Of a stretch of DNA of 64,000 nt, positions 19,320 through 27,630 are shown piece after piece. Each line of letters starts with the position of its first letter. Positions within the stretch are counted from its first letter, which is position 1. The stretch covers positions 62,001 to 126,000 of the forward strand of contig NZ_JAKLSQ010000010.1 of assembly GCF_022014495.1 (NCBI RefSeq). The letters run 5' to 3'. The notes beneath the pieces are model-generated. The model saw nothing but the letters and a program-made list of their open reading frames with translations. It did no database searches and was not told the origin of the DNA. Both the position numbers and the translations under genes were made by a program. The stretch comes from Sandaracinobacteroides sayramensis. GTDB lineage: Bacteria > Pseudomonadota > Alphaproteobacteria > Sphingomonadales > Sphingomonadaceae.

Positions 19320-20786
19320 TCAGCGTGCGCGAGGATCGCGCTCCGGCCCTTCGCGCTCGCGTGTCAGGGCATCCCTGCGCCGTTCCTCATACTCGCGGGC
19401 AAGCTGCCGCGCCCGCTCGTCGTCCTCGATGCGGCGTTTCAGGTCGCGGGCTTGATCGTTCAGCAAGTCCGCCCGCTCATGAGCCTGCCGGTCAACAAGC
19501 GCATCGATCTCGGCCCGGTCGGCGGCATTGAGGCCGGACACCAGGATGCGGATTTCGCCATTGCGCCGGTCCTCGGCGTCGCGCGCAGCGTTGGCCTCCG
19601 TTGCGAGGCGGTGTGCGCGAACTTTCTCGTCCATGGCTTCGCGGATCGTGCGCCACATACGCCGCAAGCCATCAGGCTCCTGCGGGCGTTCGCGCGTGAC
19701 GCGCTGCGCCCACTCCCTGGCAAAGCGTTCAATAGCCATCTCTGCCTTCGCCTGTTGCTCCTGCTGCAAGTCTTCGACCTCGCGGGCGTGGTGCAGTTCC
19801 TGCTCCTTCAACTCGGCACTGTGGCGCTCCATGATGCTGCGGCGCAGCGACTCTATATGCGCGTCCTCCTGCGATGGTGCGGGGGTGCGGTCGGCGGCTG
19901 GCGGTTCCTGACAGGGTTGTTCGGTGGCGGCGGGCGCCGATTGGGGGGACGGTTCGGGTGTCGGCTCCGCGCGAACGACCTCGCGGGTAGCGGTGCGGGC
20001 TTCCTTCACGCTCGGCAAGGCTTCAGGATCAACGTCCACCATGAAGGCGCGAAGCTCGGCGGCCTTCACGCCGGGAAGCTGTCGGCCAAGGCTATGAACC
20101 TTGGCGTCCTCGTCCAGAATCACGAAATCGCGGCGGTCGCCCCGCGCCAGCACATATCCCGCGTCCTCAAGCGCGGCTTTGAAAGCGAGGCCGCTGTCGC
20201 TGGCCTCGAACAGCGCCGTCACCTGCGCCTTGCGCGCGCGATGGTCGATCCCGCCGCGTTCGCGCTGTTGCCATTCGTCGTGGGTGGCCTCGGCGGAGGG
20301 CATTTCGGGCTGGGCCTCCCGGTCCCGCTTGGCGTGCTTGCCGGGAACATGCTCATGCCCGAACTCCTGCTCCATGCGCAGACTGGCCCGTTCATGGGCC
20401 TGGTAGTTCATGCTGTCGCTGCGCAGGGTCATGGTATCCATGTCGGCGCGCGCCCAGACGACATGGATATGCTCTCGCCCGTTCTTTTCGTGCATGACGA
20501 CGGCGCGGGGCTGGCCCTGCAAGCCAAGCTCCTCTTCCAGAATCTCGACCGCCCGCATCCACTGTTGCGGGGTCATGTCATATCTGGCGTCGGGGTCGAT
20601 GTTGGCGTGGTAGAGGCCCAGCCTGCCATTGGTGGCGAGCGTGTAGGTCTGCCAGTCGCGGAAAGCCTCGGCGGGCGTGCCGGCGGAATCCAGTTGCAGG
20701 ATTTCGACGCGCTCGTTGGTGTCAGCGCGGCCAAGGTGGCGGGCAAGCTGGCTAGGGCCAGCCCGGCTCTTGCCCTTGATAATCAC
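19320..20786 (-). CDS. MobA/VirD2-type relaxase
   Basis: 488-residue mobilization nuclease that would nick oriT and stay bound to the transferred strand. The N-terminal nuclease domain shows the histidine motif HEKNGREHIHVVWAR (HUH-type metal site) after GRLGLYHANIDPDARYDMTP. The C-terminal half is a long charged, coiled-coil-prone region (repeated Arg/Glu, for example EERRRDALTREREGPERD). Its start lies 35 bp inside mobC. The stop is followed in another frame by sequence that resembles a continuation (see 18925). Confidence 0.88.
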   Translation of the reverse strand: MIIKGKSRAGPSQLARHLGRADTNERVEILQLDSAGTPAEAFRDWQTYTLATNGRLGLYHANIDPDARYDMTPQQWMRAVEILEEELGLQGQPRAVVMHEKNGREHIHVVWARADMDTMTLRSDSMNYQAHERASLRMEQEFGHEHVPGKHAKRDREAQPEMPSAEATHDEWQQRERGGIDHRARKAQVTALFEASDSGLAFKAALEDAGYVLARGDRRDFVILDEDAKVHSLGRQLPGVKAAELRAFMVDVDPEALPSVKEARTATREVVRAEPTPEPSPQSAPAATEQPCQEPPAADRTPAPSQEDAHIESLRRSIMERHSAELKEQELHHAREVEDLQQEQQAKAEMAIERFAREWAQRVTRERPQEPDGLRRMWRTIREAMDEKVRAHRLATEANAARDAEDRRNGEIRILVSGLNAADRAEIDALVDRQAHERADLLNDQARDLKRRIEDDERARQLAREYEERRRDALTREREGPERDPRAR

Positions 20787-21144
20787 CGGCTGGCTCCATG
20801 CCCAAGGCGTCGTAAATCGCGCCAGTCACCGCATGGTATTGGTGCAGCGCGTCACGCAACTGCCCGGCGTCGGTGTCGAGGCCGAGATTGGCGTTGCGGG
20901 CGATCTGGTTCAGATTGTTGCCGACACGGTTCAGAGCGGCAAGGGCCTGAACAAGCGCGCGATGCTCTATGGGGCGGCGATGGCGGGCGCGGGGGCCAGC
21001 ATGGTCCAAGCCTGCCGCGCGGGCAAAAGCACCGACGGCAAGACCGGCGCGCAAAGCCCGATCCTGATAGCGCGCATACTCGTCGTCCGACACGCGGAAC
21101 GTGATAATGCGCGTCCGCTGCCGCTTGTCACTTCCTTTCGCCAC
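20752..21144 (-). CDS. mobC: MobC-like mobilization accessory protein
   Basis: 130 residues. The N-terminus RTRIITFRVSDDEYARYQDR is of ribbon-helix-helix type for binding oriT DNA; the C-terminal part ALVQALAALNRVGNNLNQIA matches the MobC-family core. Such proteins help the relaxase open the origin of transfer. Overlaps the relaxase start and lies directly next to the hairpin-rich region to its right. Confidence 0.85.
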   Translation of the reverse strand: MAKGSDKRQRTRIITFRVSDDEYARYQDRALRAGLAVGAFARAAGLDHAGPRARHRRPIEHRALVQALAALNRVGNNLNQIARNANLGLDTDAGQLRDALHQYHAVTGAIYDALGMEPAGDYQGQEPGWP

Positions 21145-21161
21145 CCGCCCTCCGAAATGAA

Positions 21162-21455
21162 GGGTTCCAAGGCACCGCCTTGGTCGGTGCAGGCCGAAAT
21201 GCCTGCCGGGGGTTCAGGGGTCGCTACGCCCTGATCTGGTTTCCAAAGGGCATGAAAACCCTATGGTCGATGCCGCAGTCGAAACAGCGGTCATGGGTTC
21301 CAAGGGAGAATGAAATCTCCTTTGGCGGGTTTCGGGGCAGCGTCCCGATCCAGGGTGCATGGGGAGGGAAATCCCCTGCTCTGGAGGTTCCACAGGAGGG
21401 CACGAAGGCTCTCCTTGGTTTGGGGATGCAACGGGGGCGAAGCGCCCCTTGCCAA
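21162..21455. other. Hairpin-rich region upstream of mobC, candidate oriT
   Basis: Non-coding stretch with several hairpins: CCAAGGC-ACC-GCCTTGG (21167-21183), CCAAGGGAGA/TCTCCTTTGG with loop ATGAAA (21300-21325), GGGGA/TCCCC near 21360-21376, and GGGGCG/CGCCCC near 21433-21450. An 11-bp direct repeat GGGTTCCAAGG occurs at 21162 and 21295. An origin of transfer normally lies beside mobC and the relaxase gene and is built of such inverted and direct repeats. The nick site cannot be assigned. Confidence 0.4.
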
Positions 21456-21496
21456 GCGCGCGGTATTACCGCGCATGGCTTGCACATCCTATTATT

Positions 21497-21588
21497 ATTG
21501 TATCATGGAAGTGGGGCGGCTGTCGAATGCGACTGTCGCCCCTCCGCTCAAAAACGCGGGCGGCTATCATCTGCGTGACATTGTATCA
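21497..21588. repeat. ATTGTATCA direct repeats
   Basis: ATTGTATCA occurs at 21497-21505 and 21580-21588 in AT-rich DNA between the candidate oriT and the small-gene cluster. Could be a regulator-binding pair for mobC or the neighbouring genes; no further support. Confidence 0.3.
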
Positions 21589-21691
21589 CGAATCGACAGG
21601 GCGGCGTGAAAACCGTGTGGCAACTCCTAAAAACTCATCGGGGGATTGACAGAGAAGGGTGCAAGGCTGCGTCAATCAATGTGTCGCAATT

Positions 21692-21889
21692 TCAGAGATG
21701 GCGGACGATGATCGGCAGATTGTGTTTACCGAGGAAATTTCGGAGCGATGCCTCAGCAATAGGCGGCGGCGCGATCAATGCCCCATTGGCGGCTTGCCTT
21801 ATCAAGCGAACCAGTGGCTCTTCTTCCCATCCTCTTGCCTGAAAATTCTCGACCATTTTGTCGAGTCTTGCTTCCTGAGCAGGGGTCAC
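21692..21889 (-). CDS. Small hypothetical protein (65 aa)
   Basis: 65 residues from a GTG preceded by AAAGG. Reads as a helical protein (PAQEARLDKMVENFQARGWE; LVRLIRQAANGALIAPPPIA). No family recognised. A rightward open frame on the other strand (21606-21842) is the less protein-like alternative. Third of three leftward genes in AT-richer DNA, 27 bp after the next gene. Confidence 0.5.
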   Translation of the reverse strand: MTPAQEARLDKMVENFQARGWEEEPLVRLIRQAANGALIAPPPIAEASLRNFLGKHNLPIIVRHL

Positions 21890-21916
21890 GCAATAACCTT
21901 TCTTACGGTGACGCGG

Positions 21917-22144
21917 CTATATTCTCGCGACTGGAATATCTGCAACAGGCATGTCCATGATATCTAAGACCGCTTCGACCTCTTCAGAGCCAAAGGCTGC
22001 CGCAAGCAGTTCCCCAGAAGCCTCTTCTGCTTCTTCAAAAGCCTGATTGATCTTAGCTATTGTATCGTTATCGCTGCCGAACTGTATATAAAGAGCGAGC
22101 TTTGCTGCTTCCTCACGAATATCCAAATACTGGCCAACCTTCAT
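21917..22144 (-). CDS. Small acidic hypothetical protein (75 aa)
   Basis: 75 residues with a good ribosome site (AAGGAA before ATG). Strongly acidic and helical (INQAFEEAEEASGELLAAAF; SEEVEAVLDIMDMPVADIPV). No family recognised. Lies 33 bp after the membrane-protein gene at 22178 in the same direction and shares its low G+C, so it probably belongs to the same cargo unit. Confidence 0.6.
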   Translation of the reverse strand: MKVGQYLDIREEAAKLALYIQFGSDNDTIAKINQAFEEAEEASGELLAAAFGSEEVEAVLDIMDMPVADIPVARI

Positions 22145-22177
22145 ATTTGGTTCCTTTTCGCCTGTATAAAGGCAAGT

Positions 22178-22699
22178 TTATCCGACATCCCTGTCCGTCA
22201 TCTTTTTATAGCTAATGGCAGCCTTCTTGCCAAATGCCTCCTCTATGGCCTTATCCCTCTCGGTGTAAGCCTCCGCAAAAGCTTCCTTAAGTTTTTTTTG
22301 ATTCTCTTCCGAATCTCCGATTCTCTTCAATATCGCCTCTTGAAGAAAAATCTCTTCTATGTCGAAAATCTGCTTCAACTTTGGCATTACAATGTCCTCT
22401 TCAAATATGCGTTTCAGATATTTGAAGATTAGCACAAATGCCGCTATTAGTGTTCCCCAATTTATTATTATTGCAATTACCGCTGTTATGGCAAATTCAA
22501 ATTTACTAATTTCATTGAAATCATTTGGCGGCGACCAGTTTCCTGAAAACGTCTGCAAGAGCAGAACCATATGCTTATTGTCGGCAAAAGCTGTAGCAAA
22601 AACAATCATTGCGATTGTAAACAATAGGCCGAGAAGGGCAACGATTCGGGTGGGTGATGTTGGGTGCGACTCCTTCCTTATGTCTGTTTGGCTTGCCAT
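22178..22699 (-). CDS. Low-G+C two-helix membrane protein, unassigned
   Basis: About 173 residues from ATG 22699 (a GTG at 22720 would add seven). Two hydrophobic segments, RIVALLGLLFTIAMIVFATA and FAITAVIAIIINWGTLIAAF, then a charged helical cytoplasmic tail (KRIFEEDIVMPKLKQIFDIE; EAFAEAYTERDKAIEEAFGK). Base and codon use are much AT-richer than neighbouring genes, which indicates separate origin. Starts 22 bp after the coupling-protein stop, so it may be read from the same transcript. No family recognised. Confidence 0.65.
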   Translation of the reverse strand: MASQTDIRKESHPTSPTRIVALLGLLFTIAMIVFATAFADNKHMVLLLQTFSGNWSPPNDFNEISKFEFAITAVIAIIINWGTLIAAFVLIFKYLKRIFEEDIVMPKLKQIFDIEEIFLQEAILKRIGDSEENQKKLKEAFAEAYTERDKAIEEAFGKKAAISYKKMTDRDVG

Positions 22700-22720
22700 A
22701 GTATACGTCCCATTTTGCAC

Positions 22721-25273
22721 TTAATACTTGTGTTCTAATGCCACCACGTCCTGTCGCGCGAGTCCTGCCCGTTGGATGTGAGCATATGCATGGAAGCGGC
22801 CCATCGCAATGAAGTCGGCAGGCGTCAGCGCCGGAGCCATGCTGTTGCCCTCGGTGCGATAGCGTTGCTCCATATCTTCCTGCCGCCACAAGGCTTGCTG
22901 CTGCGCGGAAAGCTGGGCTGCGGCGTCACCGCCCTGCGGCACAAAGCGCAAGTCGGCCTCATAGGTCGGCCGCGCCGTGGCGGCGCCGATGCTGGCGCGG
23001 CGGAGGAAGCCGATGGCGGCGGCAAAATACCCGCCATTCTCATCCGGCGCGGCCCTGTCGTCCACGGGCAGGAACGGCGTCCAGCCGGTGACCAGCTCGC
23101 GCTGCTCCAGGCTCTCCCATTGCCCGTCACCGAACACGCGGTTGCGTTCGAACTCGCCCGCGAGCCAGCAGGCATAGGTGACGGTGGCGCGGTCCTCGCT
23201 GCGCAGAAACACCTTGCTTCGGGCCTGCTGCATGAAGTTGTCGGCGGCATGTTCGCCCATGGCCTGCGTGAGCGCGGCGACGGTCTGGGTGGCAAACACG
23301 CCCGCAAGGCCGGTGGACCGCGCAACGTTCCAGAACGTCGCGTCGGACAGGCCCGATGCCGCGTCCACCGTCGCCAGCTCCTGCACCTCGTCCATCATCA
23401 CAAGACAGGGGTTGTCCTGCGGATTGCCGCCGGTGCGTTTCAGGGTGGCCTCGCGCAAGCGGGCCTCCCGATACAGGACGGTCTTGAGCAGGATGGCGAC
23501 CAGCCGCGCGGGCAGGCCGTCGTCCAGCGTGTTCAGGGTCACAAGGGCAATCTTGCCATTGAGCGGCGCGTCAAGGCTGGCTGTGCCTGCGTCCAGCCCG
23601 CTGATAAACCGCTCCCGCAATATGCTCGCCCCGGCGAAACCGTCCAATAGCTGCGAGATATTGGCGGTAATACCTGTCTTGGTGGCCTCGGCCATGCCGG
23701 TCCATGCTTCGGTGAGGTAGTTGAGGCTGGCGGCGATGTCAGCGCCTGCGAACAGCGCCAGCCGGTCGGAGGCTTCCAACGCGCGGTCGCCCTGCATCTG
23801 TGCGAGGCAAGCGCTCGTTTCCTCTCGGATCGCCTCGATGGCGGCGGTGAGGCGCTTGCTATCCAGCGCCGCCTGATAGGCCCACCACGGGCTATAGGGG
23901 TTAAGGGTTTTGGCCTCGGTCTTGCCTTCCGGCGTCGCGGCGTAGGCGCGGCCCACGGTCAGCAGGTGGTGCATGACGTTGGCGGCCATATCGGGCCAGA
24001 ACGTATCGCCCTTGGCCCCGCCCACCTGCGCCAGCACCGAGCGCAGGACGGCGGCGATCTGCGCGGGGGCGAGCCTTGCCGTGATGTTGACGCCAAGCTC
24101 GCCCGCTCCGGTGCCGATGCGCAGCACATCTTTCGACCGGCCTGCCTCGCCCGCGATTTGGGCGGCGTCGTGCCACAGGACGCCCTTTGCGTCGGTGACG
24201 TAGGCACCGAACTGCGGTTGTTGCAGAACCTGCCGCAAGAGCGGTTTGAGGATGGCGGAGGTCTTGCCGTCGCCGGTGCCGCCGAACACCAGCACATGCT
24301 GGAACAGCGATTCCCGGTCCAGCGCGATGGCCTGCCCCTTCGTGGGGGCGGCGAGGTCGCCGCGCACCCGCAGCGTGCCGGTGCCTTCGCCCACGCGAAA
24401 CAGCGGCGAGCCTGCCAGATACCCGGTCGCCTGCCTAATCTGCCGGACATAGCCTGTGCGGGCGATCTCCCGCGCCTCGGCGCGGTGCCGCCAGCGCACA
24501 TGCGCGTCCTTGGATATAATCTCATACGGCGCGGAAGCCGTTTTGCGCCAACGCTCGATCATCATCACGGCGACGACCATGCCAATGGCGGCGGCGATCA
24601 ACAGCCATGCGGCGAGCGTCAGCAGGATCGCCAGCGCGCCGGTGGCGAGGCTGGCCGCCCCATCGGCGGCGACGGTCTGCCAGACGGACCAGCCCGAGAC
24701 ATAGACCGCCGCCTCGCCGGGAAACTGTTCCAACATAATGGGCTCGGCGGCCTCACCCTCGTGTGACACCCCGCGCCAGAGGACGAACAGGACGGGCTGC
24801 GCGATCAGCGCCAGCATGGCGGCGGTCAGGCCGCGCTCCCCCGCCGCCTTCACAAACCCTGCGCTGAAATGCCGGTCGGCCATCCACGGAATGCCCTGTC
24901 CGCCGATCAGCTTCCCGTCCTCCCACAGCGGGCGGCAAATATCGTCCGGCACTTCACCATAGAGGAAGGGGTAGCGATCCTCCGGCCATAGCTCCCGCGC
25001 CACGGCTTCGCGGTCGCCGGAGGGCAGACCAACTTTACCCTTGCCGATGCGCTCCACGATCCGGGTGAAAGCGTCCACGATGCGGCCCGGCAAGGCCGTG
25101 CGAGCGAACAGCCATGAAACAGGCCTGCGCAGCAGCCAGTCGAGACCGCCGAGCGCGAAGAGCGCGAGGGCTGGCGGAATGGCGAAAATACGCAGGATGA
25201 ACCGGCGCACCGCCGGAATGAGCAGCACGGCGACAAACCCGAGCGCGCCAACGGCCGGGAGCAGCCAGATCAT
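22721..25273 (-). CDS. Type IV coupling protein (TraD/TraG/VirD4-like ATPase)
   Basis: 850-residue membrane-anchored DNA pump that brings the relaxase-DNA complex to a mating channel. Hydrophobic segments near residues 1-20, 32-46, 150-166 and 210-238; Walker A GGTGDGKTS at about 331-339; Walker B CLVMMDEVQEL; later VFATQTVAALTQAMG, as in TraD/VirD4 ATPases. ATG 25273 overlaps the stop of the upstream gene (ATGA). No pore genes accompany it, so it would need a helper conjugation system. The final residues run to 22721 beside the low-G+C cluster. Confidence 0.85.
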   Translation of the reverse strand: MIWLLPAVGALGFVAVLLIPAVRRFILRIFAIPPALALFALGGLDWLLRRPVSWLFARTALPGRIVDAFTRIVERIGKGKVGLPSGDREAVARELWPEDRYPFLYGEVPDDICRPLWEDGKLIGGQGIPWMADRHFSAGFVKAAGERGLTAAMLALIAQPVLFVLWRGVSHEGEAAEPIMLEQFPGEAAVYVSGWSVWQTVAADGAASLATGALAILLTLAAWLLIAAAIGMVVAVMMIERWRKTASAPYEIISKDAHVRWRHRAEAREIARTGYVRQIRQATGYLAGSPLFRVGEGTGTLRVRGDLAAPTKGQAIALDRESLFQHVLVFGGTGDGKTSAILKPLLRQVLQQPQFGAYVTDAKGVLWHDAAQIAGEAGRSKDVLRIGTGAGELGVNITARLAPAQIAAVLRSVLAQVGGAKGDTFWPDMAANVMHHLLTVGRAYAATPEGKTEAKTLNPYSPWWAYQAALDSKRLTAAIEAIREETSACLAQMQGDRALEASDRLALFAGADIAASLNYLTEAWTGMAEATKTGITANISQLLDGFAGASILRERFISGLDAGTASLDAPLNGKIALVTLNTLDDGLPARLVAILLKTVLYREARLREATLKRTGGNPQDNPCLVMMDEVQELATVDAASGLSDATFWNVARSTGLAGVFATQTVAALTQAMGEHAADNFMQQARSKVFLRSEDRATVTYACWLAGEFERNRVFGDGQWESLEQRELVTGWTPFLPVDDRAAPDENGGYFAAAIGFLRRASIGAATARPTYEADLRFVPQGGDAAAQLSAQQQALWRQEDMEQRYRTEGNSMAPALTPADFIAMGRFHAYAHIQRAGLARQDVVALEHKY

Positions 25274-25926
25274 CGCCGCGCCTCGAATGCGGAAGGCGGC
25301 AACAGCCCGCGCATGGTCGCGGGGATGCTGGCGGGATAGACGGATTCGTCGCGACAGGGTTGCGCTTCCGGCGCGGCAAGGCAATGCAGCGTCCAGCCCT
25401 TGGCCTCTGCCTGCGTCGTTTCGGACTTGCGCAGTATCCAGTATCCGCGCCGCAGATCGGGCGCGCCCCGATAGGCAGTATTGGCTGTGCCACCGATCAG
25501 GATCGTGCTGCCGTCCCTGACGGCGTGGACCGCATCCGGCTTCCATGCGCCGCGCCAGAAGGTATCGGCGTCCTGCACGACGACGCTATCCGGCAGGCCG
25601 TTCTCGCGGTTCAACGTGTCGAGGATGTCCGCGACGTGGGCATCAAGTGCATCGGGTGTGGGCGCTTGCGTGGCGTTCTCCCGTGAAAGTGGCGGGATAT
25701 CTGCCGGGTTCTCGAAGAAAGCCGTGACGGCGCTTCGCATATCCTCGGTGTAGGCCGCCTTGGCGTCGGTGACCTTAGCGGACGGCTGCGGCCACCGCGC
25801 CAAGCCGGAAAGGCCGATACCAAGAATGGTCGCCGCGATGGAAATGCCCAGCAACCACGGCAAAGCCTGGCGCCACTTTGCGGCGCGGACATGGCCTTCC
25901 GTTACCAGCAATTCCCATTGAGACAT
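25270..25926 (-). CDS. Single-pass membrane protein coupled to the coupling protein
   Basis: 218 residues. Short cytoplasmic N-terminus (SQWELLVTEGHVRAAKWRQA), one membrane helix (LPWLLGISIAATILGIGLSG), then a periplasmic-type domain with two cysteines (LHCLAAPEAQPCRD) that could form a disulfide. Overlaps the coupling-protein start by four bases, so it is likely its partner. The topology resembles small VirB8-like or TraD-accessory proteins, but I cannot assign a family. The start was chosen at ATG 25926, after GGGGACAG. Confidence 0.7.
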   Translation of the reverse strand: MSQWELLVTEGHVRAAKWRQALPWLLGISIAATILGIGLSGLARWPQPSAKVTDAKAAYTEDMRSAVTAFFENPADIPPLSRENATQAPTPDALDAHVADILDTLNRENGLPDSVVVQDADTFWRGAWKPDAVHAVRDGSTILIGGTANTAYRGAPDLRRGYWILRKSETTQAEAKGWTLHCLAAPEAQPCRDESVYPASIPATMRGLLPPSAFEARR

Positions 25927-25977
25927 CGACTGTCCCCTTGATGACGGCGCGCCAGGCGTCCGGTATTGCGGGCGAAA

Positions 25978-26004
25978 GGGGCGCCGGTTATCGGCCGGCG
26001 CCCC
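25978..26004 (-). terminator. Strong hairpin between leftward genes
   Basis: Perfect 10-bp stem GGGGCGCCGG / CCGGCGCCCC with a seven-base loop, followed on the minus strand by TTTCGCC. Lies after the PEP-CTERM gene stop and before the 25926 start. Likely a terminator for the leftward PEP-CTERM transcript, although the T-run is short. Confidence 0.5.
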
Positions 26005-26079
26005 CCCCATTTTCGTGTCCGCCAATCCCGACCCTGTACGCAGCGGAACACGAAAGACCACCAGGCTTGCCCAGAAGGC

Positions 26080-27444
26080 TCAGCAGGCCGAGCGAAGCGT
26101 TTCGCGGCGGCGGCGGGCGACGCTGCCCACCAGCCCGAAGCCGGCGATCATCATCGCCCAGGTGGCGGGTTCCGGCACCGCGCCGGGATTGCCCGGCTCT
26201 CCGGGTTCACCCGGAGTCGAGGGCAGCACGAAGCCTACATCGCTCAGCTTGAAAATGGCGCCAGCGCTGCTCCAATCGTCACCAAGTTGCCCCGTCGTGG
26301 TGCCGTAAAGATTGCCCTCGGCATCGGCGATCAGGCCGGCGAAAGGCGTGCCGCCGCTGTGCAGCACGGCATATGTGCCATCCACACCCAGCCTGAATAC
26401 CGTGCCATTGCTAAAGCTATCATATGGAGAGGCGTCGTGTGTCGTGCCGTAGAGGTTGCCCTCGGCGTCAAGGAGCAGATTTCCACGGGGATTAGCGCCG
26501 CTACCCGATCCGGCGAAGTTATGCAGCACGCTGTACACGCCGTTGGTATCGAACTTGAAAATGGTGCCATTGTGATGCGTGCCGCCTTGATCGGTGGTGC
26601 CATAAAGATTGCCGGCGGCGTCGGCGATCAGGCCAGCATAGGAGCCGTTACCAAGGCCATGGCTATAAAGCGTGGTAAAATTGCCGTCCGCATCAAGCTT
26701 GAACAATGTGCCCTGATGATTGCCTTGGGTTGCCCCCAAAGTCGTGCCGTAGAAATTGCCTTTGCCATCTGCAAGCAGGTTTCCATAGGCGAAAGCTCCG
26801 CCTGCCCCGCCTGTGAAGCTGTGCAGCACCGTGAAGTCGTCGCCATCCGCACCGAGCCTGAAAATGGTGCCATAGTCCCTATCGCCGCCAGCATAGGTGG
26901 TGCCATAGAGATTGCCGGTGGCATCCGCCGTCAAGCTTGCGAAGGGATAGCGCCCCTCGGAAAAGGAAAAGCCGGCCTCGTTCTGCTCGAAGCTGTGCAG
27001 CACGCTGTGAGCCCCAGAGGTATCGAGCTTGAACACCGTGCCGCCGTTCTGCGTGCCGCCCTGATAGGTCGTGCCGTAGAGATTACCAATGGAATCGGCA
27101 ATCAGACCGCCACGGGGATTGCTTCCGCCATATGATCTGGGGTCCGTATAGAATGTGGTAAATGTGTGTAGCACCGTAAAGTCAGTGCCATCCGTGCCGA
27201 GCCGGAACAATGTGCCGGCCCCCGTGTTTCCGCCGCCATCAGTTGTCGTGCCATAGAGATTGCCCGCGCTGTCGGCGAGCAGGCCGCCGAAGGGGGACTG
27301 GCCATCCCTTCCGCCGCTGAAGGCGTGCAGGATGTCGAAGCTGACGGCTGCCGCCGGGGTGGCGGCAATGGCAGTGGCGGACAGCAGCGCCGCCGCGATC
27401 AACCGGGTTGCGTTCGCCCTATTGTTCCAAAGTGAGATTCGCAT
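26080..27444 (-). CDS. PEP-CTERM protein with GloVer-type tandem repeats
   Basis: 454-residue exported protein. Signal peptide LIAAALLSATAIAATPAAAV. The body is about ten copies of a 35-50-residue repeat with core G(N)LYGTT.DGG..GTLFRL...G....LHSF, the pattern of the choice-of-anchor GloVer repeat family. The C-terminus is a sorting signal: VPEPATWAMMIAGFGLVG then RRRR, as processed by exosortase systems in sphingomonads. ATG 27444 follows AGGAGG. Divergent from the kinase fusion gene across 186 bp, which suggests shared control. The function of the repeats is unknown; a cell-surface role is inferred. Confidence 0.85.
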   Translation of the reverse strand: MRISLWNNRANATRLIAAALLSATAIAATPAAAVSFDILHAFSGGRDGQSPFGGLLADSAGNLYGTTTDGGGNTGAGTLFRLGTDGTDFTVLHTFTTFYTDPRSYGGSNPRGGLIADSIGNLYGTTYQGGTQNGGTVFKLDTSGAHSVLHSFEQNEAGFSFSEGRYPFASLTADATGNLYGTTYAGGDRDYGTIFRLGADGDDFTVLHSFTGGAGGAFAYGNLLADGKGNFYGTTLGATQGNHQGTLFKLDADGNFTTLYSHGLGNGSYAGLIADAAGNLYGTTDQGGTHHNGTIFKFDTNGVYSVLHNFAGSGSGANPRGNLLLDAEGNLYGTTHDASPYDSFSNGTVFRLGVDGTYAVLHSGGTPFAGLIADAEGNLYGTTTGQLGDDWSSAGAIFKLSDVGFVLPSTPGEPGEPGNPGAVPEPATWAMMIAGFGLVGSVARRRRETLRSAC

Positions 27445-27630
27445 AAGTGCCTCCTGTTGAACTGCTCCCCCCTGTTCCAGGGAGCGGGGTGCAATCTGTC
27501 GGGGCGGGCGACGATTGTCCTGAAGGCGATCCAAAGGATTTCCAAAGACGGCGGATGCGCCTTTTACATTGGTTGTCGGGCGGTTGCAGGCGTGGCAATC
27601 ATCCGGCGTTGCGTATGTCAGGGGGCAGCT

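Noticed and set aside
21606-21842. Rightward 78-codon frame
   Set aside because: Overlaps the more protein-like leftward 65-aa gene and lacks a good ribosome site.
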